Source: Scleromitrula shiraiana (Eukaryota; Ascomycota; Leotiomycetes; Helotiales; Sclerotiniaceae). Taken from it: a stretch of DNA of 64,000 bases. The stretch is from contig JABELC010000004.1 in the NCBI GenBank assembly GCA_028455995.1, forward strand, positions 434,001-498,000. Direction: 5' to 3'. This document shows positions 1-11,060 of this stretch, in pieces (positions within the stretch are counted from its first letter, which is position 1; every line of letters begins with the position of its first letter). The position numbers and the translations under genes are program-made. The notes beneath the pieces were generated by a model, which was not told the origin of the DNA, did not search any database, and was given only the letters and a program-made list of their open reading frames with translations.

Positions 1-86
1 TGCAAAAAGTTCCCGTCGTTTTCCGATCCTTTTCAAATACTCAGCACAATATACTTTTTTAAAATTAAGTAATGATCTTATTCATC

Positions 87-2411
87 ATGGCAGAACCTTT
101 GAGTATTGGTGCCTCTGTTATCGCAATTGCGAGTCTTGCTGGACAACTCATGCAAGGCTGCGACTATATTCGTGGTTTGATTGATGATTTCAGAGATGCG
201 AACGAAGAGATTCAAAAACTCCATACCGAATTAACTACATCCAAAACCATCCTAAATACTTTTCAAGGTGTACTCAACTATTTAGAGGGCCCGGGAGCTC
301 AACTAACATCGAGCTATCAGTTTGTTCATATCCAGCAGGCCTTGAAATCTGGCGAAGATGCAATTCAAGGTCTTTCGAGATTCATTTCAATAAATAAGTT
401 TTCTAGTAAGAAACCATACAGGCCTCGGTTTGTGTTCCTTAGAAAAAGTTGCGCAAAACACATTGAAAGCATTCAAAGAGTCAAGAGTGATGTCACGATG
501 GTCCAGGCTAACATAATATTGTGAGTGTCTAATTTATGTTCATTGCTCCATGTGCTAAGTTTATGAAGATATTTAAACAACATGAACATACGCCGAGATC
601 AATTAATCAACCAAAACTTGGCTGCCATAACATCGACACTCAATGCTTCCTCAAAAACTATATCTACCATTCCTGTGTGTCTAAATTAAATTCATCTCAA
701 TACCGAAAATACAGTCAACTCTCTCTCTACACTTTCAACACAGATGAACAATGCAAGGCATGCAATCGATTCTATTCCTGCCATCTCAAAGCGTTTAGAT
801 GAGGTCCACATCGATACACAACGTTCTATTTCGGGACTGGGTAGTGACTTACTTAATAAGTTTAACACTTTACTGGATAAAGTCAACGAACTTGAAAAGT
901 TGTCGTATCTAGCTTCTACGAGGATGATATCCCACATGAACAAGAACGTATCAGAAGTAAACCATAGTGCAAATGTTGTCAATGCATCTATTCAAAATCT
1001 CACCGCGGTTACAATCCGCCTGGACTCGTTGCCTATGGGTATGTCTGGTATGGTCAAAGATGTTTTTCGTGGTATATTGGTGGACTTTTACCTTGAGACC
1101 AAACAAGAACAAGAACCTCCCAATCTTATTGTTCGTAATTTGAATATGTCAAAGAAGGTTGTATGGCAACGGACTCTAACTCGAAAATACCTAAGACTAG
1201 TATCGTCACTATACAATCTACGACAGCGACATTCAACACTTCCGATGAGCAATTACATATACAATCCTCAACGGTCACCCATACCACAATTGACCTCCAC
1301 TCAAACCCGGACTTCCTTCAGTTAGGCGTCTACTATTGCATGGTTGAACAAGGGTTTTCCACTTTCTCGGCCTCACCGAATTCTGCCCATCGGGTGTACA
1401 ATATAATTTTAGGTGATGCAGTAATTGTGAGTGCTTGCATTGCTGGAAACTTGCAGCATGTTCGACGACTCTTTACAGATGGTCTGGCATCACCATATGA
1501 TCTTATCTGGGGCGAGAAATCGCTATTAGATTTGATCCTCCTCCAGATCATTAGTATTCTCGATAGCGGAAGCAGATCGGGGAAAGGATTTAGGAAGCTT
1601 GTTTCTGTGTTCAAAGTGCTCGTGCGTCATGGCTTCAATCCTGGAGTTCTAAAGATAGAGCAGGGTGACCCGAGTCCTAGCTCATATCCACTTATCTATG
1701 TTGGTTGTTGAGCGCCTTTCCCGGCAATGTGTATCATCGTCGATCTCAAGAGAATTGAGTAGTATAGCCAGAATTATCATCAGCAAGAGCATTCAAACAC
1801 CATTGCCAGAAGATGGGGCATGGAATTGTAGCAAATGGATACTTAGATCGGTGATATACGATATCCTCAGAGGCCAAGAGATATGGCCCCTTGAATGGAA
1901 CATATCTATTCAATCAGCACTACCTGAAATTTTTGAAAAAATTTGGTTTACCAACGGAGTTCTGGAGAAGAGTTGTAAATGTCTTGTGGAACCACACTCT
2001 CAAGATGTACCTTGAGACAGCAGCACACTTTCTTTCATGGATTGTGATATATTGCGGGATAGCTTAAATTGTTTCAACGCTATTTGCCATCTAGTGAGGC
2101 TTTTGGATAAAGATGATTATAAATGCAAAGTTCCTTTCTTATTGACTTCAACCTCAAGCGAAGATACTGTGAATAGTAGCCAAAGGATAGCAAGTGAATT
2201 TCAGCGTCTGTATCGAGAAAGAAAGCAGAAAAACCACTGGCTCAATCTGAGAAGGAGGATCTTTCGTGAAAAGAACTTGGATTCGAATTTGATGGCAAGT
2301 TGTTTATATTTAGTAGAGATTCTCGATCGGGGATGCCCGCACATGAAAGAGGAACATAGACAAGTACCAGAAGTAGTCATATGTCCTCGTTACCCCTACT
2401 ATTTTATATAA
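87..2411 (+). pseudogene. Broken fungal STAND/ankyrin-type protein gene
   Basis: The N-terminus (MAEPLSIGASVIAIASLAGQ, start at 87) is the amphipathic leader typical of the fungal N-terminal domain found on NLR-like and ankyrin proteins. Two introns are convincing: 521-568 and 675-743, with phases closing on an exon that reads YLNNMNIRRDQL. Exon 3 runs from 744 in one frame. The family-like ankyrin segment (AVIVSACIAGNLQHVRRLF, about 1424-1480) lies in another frame. The next coding-like stretch (about 1712-2411) is in the first frame again and is cut by TGA at 2013-2015. The only donor/acceptor pair I found that links exon 3 to the ankyrin frame is a 35-nt intron (1161-1195), very short for this genome. 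No join was found at about 1711. I read it as a decaying gene, but an unrecognised intron set remains possible. Upstream 1-71 holds only a short leader. Confidence 0.5.
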
Positions 2412-3348
2412 AAAAGGCACAATAGACAAACAAATAAGAGACGAGTACAGAAGATACGAACGTACAAGAGAATGGTGATTTACTTCCAACGCCCTGGGGA
2501 AGACTGTTCCTATTGTATAGAAATATACCCGCTATCTGCTGACCCACCCTCAAAACCTTCATCTCAGATTGGTGCCCCAACAACACCCTTGAAGTCATGA
2601 TAATTCCAAACTCGAATGTCGATTTAACATAGAGCACAAGACCAGATTTCATACCATAAAGCCGAGAACAATGAGAAGCGAGTTCAGTTGACCGAGAGGA
2701 GATGGGAAGAGTTGGGAGTGCGTCGTGCGAGTACCTGATCTTCTAATGATTCTTTTCAGCATCTTCAAATCCGACCTCCGGCAATCTCAATATTCAACAC
2801 ATCTAAAATATCCACCAGAGAAGCCAGCCCTTCTACATTATCAATTTCACGTACAGCATTCAATACTCAATACTTACCAATCAACACTATATGCCCTCTG
2901 TCTTCTCATACTCGCACGTATCCAACAAATCCACCATATCCATCAATTATCTAGTCTCTCTACCCTCTCTACCCTCTTTTCCCCTCACCTCATACCACCA
3001 CCAACATAACCACCCAACTGACGCATCTCGCCCATACGATATTACTAACACAATTACCTAACCTCTCACTAAACCACTCACTTCGCCCTCCAGGATATCG
3101 ACTCAACCCTCCAACTCAACTCCGCTTCTCTAACCTCTCACTCGACATATCAACCAACTACCCTCTATCCAACTCAACTCAACTCAACTCTCAACCAAAC
3201 CGAACCCCAGCTCAATCCCTCAACCACCCACCACAAAAACGGTTAAACCTTCAAATAACAAATCTAAACCCACCACACCATACCATACCACAGCAGGTCA
3301 GTGACCAAATCGCCAAACTAATAAATCATCCATCTATCAAGCGAGGGT

Positions 3349-3371
3349 CAAGCAAGCAAGCAAGCAAGCAA
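3349..3371. repeat. (CAAG)n microsatellite
   Basis: About six copies of CAAG in a row, grading into GAAA units. Confidence 0.9.
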
Positions 3372-3853
3372 GAAAGAAAGCTAGAAAACAACTGGGAAAA
3401 CGTCGAGTCTGTACAACCACCCAACCAAGCAACCAAGCAACCAACCAGGTAAACAGCACGAAAGAAAAAACGAACGGGGGAGCGGGGGGAAGGAGAAAAA
3501 TGAACTAAATTGATAGCTCAGAACTGGGAGAGAATGAGGGAAGAGGAAGAAGGAGTGAGAAGGAGTGAGAAGGAGAAGCGACTTAAAAATACCACATCGG
3601 ATATTTTTAAATACATATATATATATCCATATATATATATACGAAGAGATATCTATACATCTACATACACAGACCATATATATAACCAACTATACATACT
3701 CTCTACGGAGTACAATTTAGAGTTCAAAAAGGAGGATAATAACATAACCATCAACTAGCTAGCTAGCTAGCCAGCCACTGTACTTCTCACTCACTCTATG
3801 TGTGATTAAATTCTAAATTCATAGGTTAAGATAGAATGAGATTTTTAGAGAAA

Positions 3854-3892
3854 ATGATAAATGGTAAATGGTAAATGGTAAACGGTAAATGA
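3854..3892. repeat. (AAATGGT)n short tandem repeat
   Basis: About five copies of a 7-nt unit AAATGGT, the later ones carrying single-base changes. Confidence 0.85.
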
Positions 3893-3908
3893 AAGGGATG
3901 GGGGAATA

Positions 3909-3970
3909 ATGGGATGGGATGGGATGGGATGGGATGGGATGGGATGGGATGGGATGGGATGGGAAGGGAT
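3909..3970. repeat. (GGGAT)n pentanucleotide array
   Basis: About twelve copies of GGGAT/ATGGG, nearly perfect, with one imperfect unit at the 3' end. It is strongly G-rich on the + strand. Confidence 0.95.
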
Positions 3971-3976
3971 GCGGAG

Positions 3977-3999
3977 ATAGTATAGTATAGTATAGTATA
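3977..3999. repeat. (TATAG)n pentanucleotide array
   Basis: Four to five copies of TATAG immediately after the GGGAT array. Confidence 0.9.
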
Positions 4000-4048
4000 A
4001 TATAAACAGCATTTACATAAATATACAAAAATATACAAAAAGACATGA

Positions 4049-4087
4049 TATCCTATCCTATCCTATCCCATCCTATCCCATCCTATT
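4049..4087. repeat. (TATCC)n pentanucleotide array
   Basis: About seven copies of TATCC/CCATCC units, related in sequence to the complement of the GGGAT array about 80 nt upstream. Confidence 0.9.
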
Positions 4088-4643
4088 ATCCATACCAAAA
4101 CCGAGCACAAATTCGAATAATACGGTACGGTACGTACCGGTACGGACCTACGTATGGTATAACATAATGCGATGATACGACACGAACGATTAAATTCATT
4201 GCAACGAGAGTATCGAGTTGATTGTCCCCTACTTTGCTTTGCCGCCCTTCCGATCCCTCCGAAACGTAAATAAAGTGAAGGCAACTGAGCGACATGGTAG
4301 AGCGTATAGCGAGTGAAGTAAGTAAATTTCGTTAGATATCCACCCACGCACCCGGCAAAGCATGAAGAAATATCATTGTCAATTTATCTCATCTCTTTCA
4401 TAATCAGAAAAGAAAAAACATCTTATCAATCAATAAAAACATCCCCAAGAAAAGAAACAAATAATAAATCAATGCATCAGGCAGATACACATTCGAATAA
4501 TAAACCGTACCGCCTATCACCAGATCCCCTCCCCATTCCCTTCCTCACAACCCATCATCTTGAAAAGAAACATGTCATCTCATCACAAATTCATCTCACC
4601 ATGAAGAATTCATATCGACATAATCCAACCCAGCCCAAACGAA

Positions 4644-7580
4644 CTAAGCCCCCATCCCCAAATTCATACCCACCAGACTTCTAATCATCTTCGCCGCATC
4701 CGGATTCCCACCCAAATTACTCTGATCCTCTGAACTTGGATAGAAGAAAGCTGCTACCGCGATAATAACATAAGCCGCGCACAGGAGAGCACCCTCAAGA
4801 TAATTGGATCGACCATCCAAAACCAAGAAATTGACAATGAATGCCGAGACGAAGAGCGATACCGTTTCGAAGAGTGTGAAGTACAAGGACATTTCCTTGC
4901 CCATGCACCAACCGAGAAGAACGATGAAGGGAGTGACGAAAAGTGCTATTGGGGATTGATTAGTCAGAGTTTAATAATGTGAAGGAAGAGACACATACCA
5001 ATTTGAATAGACGATCCAACGGCAACACCGATTGCTAAGTCCATTTTGTTTTTACTTGCAACAGTGACAGCAGTAACGTGCTCAGCCGCATTACCAACAA
5101 TAGGTAAGATAATAAGACCGATAAAAGCCTCACTCAAACCGGAGTTACCAGATACAACCGCATTGATACTATCAACCATGAATTCGGCACAAACAGCGAC
5201 CAAACCAGTAGAGATAAGAAGTAGAAAGACAGCAGTGGTACGAGAGATATTTTCGTCATCACCATACATAGGAACCTTATTTGCGGCAACAGCGGCACTA
5301 TTGACACGAATAGGAGCGAGATTTGCAGATGGTTGAATATTTGATACCGTCTGGTTAAGGCGATCAGGCAAAGAATTCGTACGACGGATACCATATCGAA
5401 CGCGAGGAATATTTCCAGGTGGTGGAGTACCTACAGGTATAGGATTGGTGAAGACGTTCTGAGAGAAAGTTTTTGGGATTTGTGGTCGAATGCCCGAAGT
5501 GATACCACGGAGTGTAAATGGTCGTTTTTGGGCAGGGTCTTGTTGAGCTTCGACACCTTCAACAAGAGCGAAATCAACACGACGTGGTTCATCGGAATTT
5601 TCTTGAGTATTGGATTCTACCGTGGTGTCCTTTCCATTGTTGACGTCGCGAACAACACCTTCATTGATGGTATTTTGATGTTGATGTCTGAGAGCTCTTT
5701 TGCGTTCTCGCTTTTCTCTTTTTTGTTGCTTGCGTTCTCTTTTGTGTTCCTTTCTAGTCATGACATAATTGGTGAAAGATCCTTGGCGACTTCTTCGGGG
5801 GCGTTCATCATCACCATCCTCGGCAAAATCAATAGCACCTGAACGATGACCAGTTGGAGGGTGATCACCATTGGCACTATTACCCTCTTGTGGACTGATG
5901 CTACCGTTTCCAAATGATGGTGTACGTAAAGCTTCGACTTCAGCAGTGTCTTTCGAAGCAGAACTTGACTTACGACGTCTACCACCTCTGATTAGACGCT
6001 TTACACGCTTAGCAGTTGTATTAGAGCCACTGGAGCTATCCGAATCACAACTTGAAGATGATGAATCATCGGAAGATGTATCCATCCATGCTGCAACAGG
6101 ACCAGGCGCTGACTCTTCATCGATGATATGTTGAGGAGTACTCTCATACATATAAGCATGAGATTTGAGTTGAAACAGAAGGTACATGGCATAAACCAAT
6201 AGAAGAACCTATAATAATCAATAAATTGTCATACCGCGAATAATTTTGGAAAACTTACAACACTAGTACCTCGACTGACTTGTAGAACTCGAGTTGTAGC
6301 TTTCGATTCTTGTTCACTGCTGAATGATGCATGGAAAGCGGTCTAGATTCATTAATATAACCCCCCAAAATACTTGAAAACTGATTACACATACAGGAAG
6401 TAACAAACTCATGACACTCAAACTGAGTAAACAAGCACTCATTTGAGTAACAGTGCTATTGTAGATCTACTGAATATTAGTATAAGATACTGATGTATCC
6501 CGGGACAAGGACAACATACCTGTTCACGAAATCGTAGACCACCAACCAAGAAACACATGCCTAGAATCAAAAGAAGATTTGCAAGAATGGATCCCAATAA
6601 GGAAGCTTGAACGATACGAATTTCACCCTATAAGAAATCAGCATTGGTAAAATTATAATGGTCACGGATATTCTTACCTTTTGCAGTGCAATGCTATATA
6701 ATTAGAAATAACATGTGAGCATATATTTTCAACAAAATATCACAATGGGACTGGCACGGAGGGAAAAACAAATGAAAAGGTATGGGATCTGGATGATATG
6801 GGACGCGATTGATATGATAATGCCTTTAAGAGGGCTTCTCGCACTTTCTTGTCTTGATCTCTTGTGAGGTAGACATACATACTATTAAATTTATTAGCAT
6901 AGTTTCATCAACTAGAAGGATTGGGGAAAATCATACAAAATGATAAGCTCAACCGCATTACCAAAAGTTACATTCATCAAAGCACCAATAGTATCTCCCA
7001 TTCTCTTAGCCACACTCTCAGTAGCATGACTGAGTAAACCTGCCAAAGGTATGATAGCAATTGCATTCATACCAAAAATAAGTCCTGGACTTAGATCTGC
7101 CGCATATGCAGCAATACCTACTGGTACAAAAACCAATAGAAGATTGATATAACTCGAGAGTATAATGTGTTTAGTCGTAAGCCAAAATCGTACGGCAACG
7201 TTTTTCTTTGGGGGTTTTTCGTCATCAGTAGGTTCTATGATATTCCCCTCTCCATCAACTTTCGGAGGTGGAGCTGGTGGCGGATGCTCATTCGATGTAT
7301 TGTCTGCCACATTATTTGATGTGGGATTCGAACGTTGGCTTGAGATGCCATTGTGATTCGAATTGTTTGTTGGAGAGTTTGTTGTATCATTTCCAAACGA
7401 GGTAGGGTTGTTGTCGTTCTTCTCGGCGGAATCCTTTCTATTTACTGATGGATTGCTTATGGGGAGAATCGAATCTCCTCTCGAATCTGCTGAATGCGAG
7501 GGGTTGCCATGCGCTTTGGATTTATCCCAAAAGCTTACACGATCTAAAAATGAAGGCGAGTCAGACGAAGTTTCCTTCAT
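4644..7580 (-). CDS. CAX-family Ca2+/H+ antiporter with large central loop
   Basis: Predicted vacuolar Ca2+/H+ exchanger that removes cytosolic calcium. The model is complement(join(4644..4945,4999..6208,6259..6342,6395..6466,6520..6627,6678..6693,6937..7580)), 811 aa, with all phases closing, including a 16-nt exon. Both CAX signature segments are present: GNAVELII at the end of exon 1 (about residue 205-212) and GNAAEHVTAV in exon 6. About eleven hydrophobic segments flank them. Residues 1 to about 120 are Ser/Asn/Pro-rich and probably disordered. Between the two halves sits a loop of roughly 290 residues (about 330-620) with acidic Ser/Asp runs and a dense Lys/Arg stretch (KERKQQKREKRERKRALR). 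Canonical CAX proteins are about 400-460 aa, so this loop is unusual. The start at 7580 was preferred over upstream ATGs because the upstream frame looks like untranslated leader. The 243-nt intron 1 is long for this window. Confidence 0.9.
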
Positions 7581-8402
7581 CGATATAGAATCAACAAGAT
7601 TTGAAGAAGATGAATTGATGGGTGAGGTATTAGGTAGAAAGGTAGAAGGTTGAGGAGATAGATGTAAGATTTGATGATTAAAAGAGAGAGTATTAATAGT
7701 AATATGGTTGAAAAAGAAGATGTCGCTATTCAAGTAAAAGAAAGTAAAAAAAAAAAGGCGTGGGGGGTTTAATAATTTGTTTGGTCTTGTTCCTTGTGAA
7801 GAAAGGTGGGATTGTGAATGTAAATGTTTTAGGAAACAAAGGGAACTGGAAACACAAAAGCAACTTTGGGTATGCGTCAAGGGTAGATCAAGGGTAGATA
7901 AGGGGGATTAGCACTTGCAGGGGGTCAGATATGCAAAGGCAAAATCAACCAAGAAGTGGAGAAAATATATAGAATATAATTGGTTTATAAATGACTAAAA
8001 TAAATTATAATATAATAAATTGCCCAAATAAGAGTATATTCAGAGATTTTATCATTGGGTAGAATTGTTATTATTATTATTATACCAGCCTGGGACCACA
8101 GTAGTTGACTGATGATATGGTGACAGACAAAAAGTGTGGCGTAGTAACTGACGTTTATTAGTGGGTCAGGGATATTTCTTCGCGTGCTTCCGTTCTAGAG
8201 CTGTTTATTCCTAGCTAGTATGTATTCCTAGTATCATCTGGGTTGAAGCTTGAAGAAAGGAGGAGAAGGAATATCAAAGTAAACTTTCATCATCATCATG
8301 AATCAGTTCAATATTTATATCCCTACTAATAAGATAGGGATATGTACTTTGTACCGAGTACTTGTATCTCAAAGACCTTGAAAAGTACCCAGATAATTCG
8401 TG

Positions 8403-8431
8403 TACATACATACATACATACATACATGCAT
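8403..8431. repeat. (TACA)n microsatellite
   Basis: About seven TACA copies, one imperfect. Confidence 0.9.
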
Positions 8432-9131
8432 ACACAACCGCACAATTCAAACTCAACAGAATACTTGAAATGGTAACTCGTTTTGTTACATGGTCATGGT
8501 ACTTTCGTCATAACAATATGAATGAATCTATCCGAGATTTAGATGATAATGGTGATGTACAAAGAAATCATGAACTTCTCTCAAGGGCATTTGCTTCTAT
8601 AGAGCTTGGTTTATGTTCGAAAGCTTGGTAATTCACATGTCCTGATCAAGATAGAAACTTCCATTGGAACCGGCCGATATACGCTCGAGCACTACGCTTG
8701 CACTGCGCTGGTAGTGCAGATAGTATCGATCTCGATATCGATATATTGTAACATATAGAATGGATGCAGATAGATAAAAGAGATGATGAAATTGGGCATA
8801 AATCAAGTAGATCTCGAGAAGTATATAACAAAAGTAAATATCAAGTACATACTTGTCGTCCTCGTCCCCTTTGTACTCATTTCCTAACAATTTCATTCGT
8901 CGATTATGATTCGTTCTACTCCTTATCCGAAGATCTACTTCACTAAACAAGTTTCTGGCGCTTCGTTATTCGGGAATCGGTAGATGGTGGGTAGCACAAT
9001 TATGTATGGGGATTCAAAGATATGTTGTCTAGTTAAGTTGAACGGCAGATAAACACAGAACAGAGAATAGAATAGAATATTAGAAGAGGTAAAGATGTGC
9101 AAACAGATGTAACAATTTGATAATAAAGTAA

Positions 9132-9168
9132 AGCAGTGAGCAGTGAGTAGTGAGCAGTGAGCAGTGAA
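9132..9168. repeat. (GCAGTGA)n short tandem repeat
   Basis: Five copies of a 7-nt unit, one with an A for C change. Confidence 0.9.
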
Positions 9169-9230
9169 TACGTATTATAATATTATTTATATCGTATCAA
9201 CAAATGATAAGTAGAGTAAAGCATAAAAAG

Positions 9231-9788
9231 TCAGGTACCAATCCGGATCATCTCCATCGCCAACAAATCATTCGAGGCAACCAATATCCAATCCAATTTG
9301 ATAATAGTCGGGAAGGAGCATACCGTACAAGTTGCGTCTGTTTGTTTGTTTGTCCTTTCGTACTCTGCTCTTTTACTGTACTTCCTCCTACTGTACTTCC
9401 ACTTCCCTTCCCCCTTCCAATTCTCGATTTTTAATTCTATCCTGGATTCCCCACCAAGGGTACCAAGCGTATTATGCCAAGACATGTCAAAAATCCTATT
9501 CAATCGGTGAATATCTAATAGTCCGTTATTGTATACACCGATGTTATTCCAATTTCGCTCCTTTTCTGGATCTTGACAGGTGTAACACAGTATATCCACA
9601 GCGGGCCACTTTAAGTGTGACACCGTCTTTTGATTACAATTTACGCCACATATAGCACAGCCACATTTGAGAAAGAAATGAGGCTGAGCACAACAAGACT
9701 TACCAAAGTAGAAATCATCATTATTTTTCACCAAAATCATCATCATCATTATCATCATCACCATTGCCCGAGATAATTTCCCATGCAT
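9231..9788 (-). CDS. Candidate small Cys-rich protein (unrecognised)
   Basis: An intact ATG-initiated frame of 185 codons on the minus strand, not recognised. After a low-complexity start (Met/Ile-rich) it holds a cluster of Cys/His: SCCAQPHFFLKCGCAICG, a further Cys in GVNCNQ, and CYTC about 28 residues on. The spacing looks like a zinc-binding module. The C-terminal half is not distinctive. A good donor-like sequence (GGTAAGTC) falls just before the Cys cluster, so the cluster could instead lie in an intron. Ends are therefore uncertain, and an ORF of this length can occur by chance in 64 kb. Confidence 0.3.
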   Translation of the reverse strand: MHGKLSRAMVMMIMMMMILVKNNDDFYFGKSCCAQPHFFLKCGCAICGVNCNQKTVSHLKWPAVDILCYTCQDPEKERNWNNIGVYNNGLLDIHRLNRIFDMSWHNTLGTLGGESRIELKIENWKGEGKWKYSRRKYSKRAEYERTNKQTDATCTVCSFPTIIKLDWILVASNDLLAMEMIRIGT

Positions 9789-11060
9789 ATCATATCAAAT
9801 CATCCCTCTAATGACTTCATCCATCCATACCTAGGTAAACGGACCAACCCCCCCTTCATCCGAATCTCCATCTCCAAACCACACGCATCCAAGCCTATCT
9901 CCCCCGCGCAGTCTAGCCACCCAAGCCCTTATAAATCATACATACATAACTTAGCAATCATGTGCATAACCACACGGTCTGCAGCCATCCGCCGCGCCAT
10001 ACGTGTAATCAACCACATGGTAAACGCCGTAGATATGCAACCAAACACAAACAAACAAAATAGCGCTCGAGATGTGCGCCAATGGATGGATTCAAGAGTA
10101 GGTAATAATTTGAATCGCGTGGTTTCGTCGGGGTTTTGGATGTAAGTCTTGTGGTTGAGGTATAGTATTTGCCGGTGCTAGTGCTCGGATCCGGATTTAT
10201 GTATTGTATCTTTGATGTTTTCTATGATTTGATCGCGGCTTATTCTGTCGGATATAAATCTTTCGGTTGAGGTATGATATTTGCCGGTGCGGGTTTTCGG
10301 ATCCGGGAGATGCAGATTCTATATTGGTTTTGAATTGTGAGATCGGTGTTTGAATTACAATTGTATGTCACAATGCATTCGATGAATGTAATGGCAATTC
10401 GTTTATTTTCAATGCTATTGTGATGTATTGTAGGTGAGCATAAACAAGTTGAATTGTTTTATTAAGAGACGTTAGTGGGTGGGGGAAGTCGGGAAGAAAG
10501 TACAAGTAGAATACAACCAAGAGAGGTCGAAAACTTTGGCTAGATGACTTTCTTCTTTTGAAGAACTATCGTGTATTTTTTAACAACTGTCTGATGTATG
10601 CTGTATGAAGGGAATGAAAAATTTCCAAGGTCAACAAGTCAATTCATGTCATGAAGTTGAAGAGAAAAGCATTGATGATTCACAAAGTCACAAAGTCAAA
10701 AATAAAAATTCACTTATATCAAGATCAAAGTCAACGAATTTCGCATCACATTAAAAACCAATAAGATTGAAATTGCATACTAGAACAATGAAGAAACAGA
10801 AAGAACTCGAAAGATAGTAATAAAAATAATAAATATTGCCATATAAGGCTCGAGAGTAACGAAGACATCTCGAATGAGAAATGAAACCTTGTGTGTAGTT
10901 ATCCCCATCCAACCCTCCCATGAAAACAAAGTAAAAAAGTAAAAGTAGAAGGTAAAAAAAAGATAATGAAAACTCTCTTCAAGAAATTAAAGTGTTAACT
11001 CCAACCGCCAAGCAAGCAAGAGGCAGAAGATATGCAATAACTAACTGCAACTCATCTCAT
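9789..11060. other. Intergenic with a spaced direct repeat
   Basis: A 61-codon ATG ORF at 9960-10145 (MCITTRSAAIRRAIRV...) follows a C/T-rich leader-like stretch. It is not recognised and is given low weight. Two related segments at about 10141-10195 and 10253-10307 form a direct repeat. The rest (10310-11060) is AT-rich and likely contains the 3' end of the downstream minus-strand transcript. Confidence 0.5.
10141..10307. repeat. Direct repeat, two ~55-nt copies offset by 112 nt
   Basis: Copies share GGTTGAGGTAT, TATTTGCCGGTGC and CGGATCCGG in the same order and spacing. Copy 1 is at about 10141-10195 and copy 2 at about 10253-10307, with scattered mismatches. Confidence 0.75.

Larger units (their letters stand above)
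2412..4643. other. Intergenic spacer, microsatellite-rich
   Basis: No gene is supported. The + strand is C/T/A-rich from about 2730 to 3300, like a fungal 5' leader, but no coding frame follows. From 3349 to 4087 there is a run of different short tandem repeats, listed separately. It separates the broken gene on + from the 3' end of the CAX transporter on -, so it is a convergent spacer. Confidence 0.7.
7581..9230. other. Intergenic, upstream of the CAX gene
   Basis: No convincing gene. It holds the CAX 5' leader (up to about 7880), AT-rich DNA, a (TACA)n microsatellite at 8403-8431 and a (GCAGTGA)n repeat at 9132-9168. A 53-codon ATG ORF at 8470-8631 has no recognisable features and is probably chance. 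Confidence 0.6.

Noticed and set aside
2725..3009. 94-codon + frame in C/T-rich DNA
   Set aside because: Starts at a non-ATG codon (GTG, not ATG, at 2725). Low-complexity Leu/Ser/Pro composition from pyrimidine-rich DNA; no conserved segment.
7321..7334. tRNA B-box-like sequence (GTTCGAATCCC on -)
   Set aside because: Lies within the coding exon of the CAX gene. No A box or cloverleaf around it.
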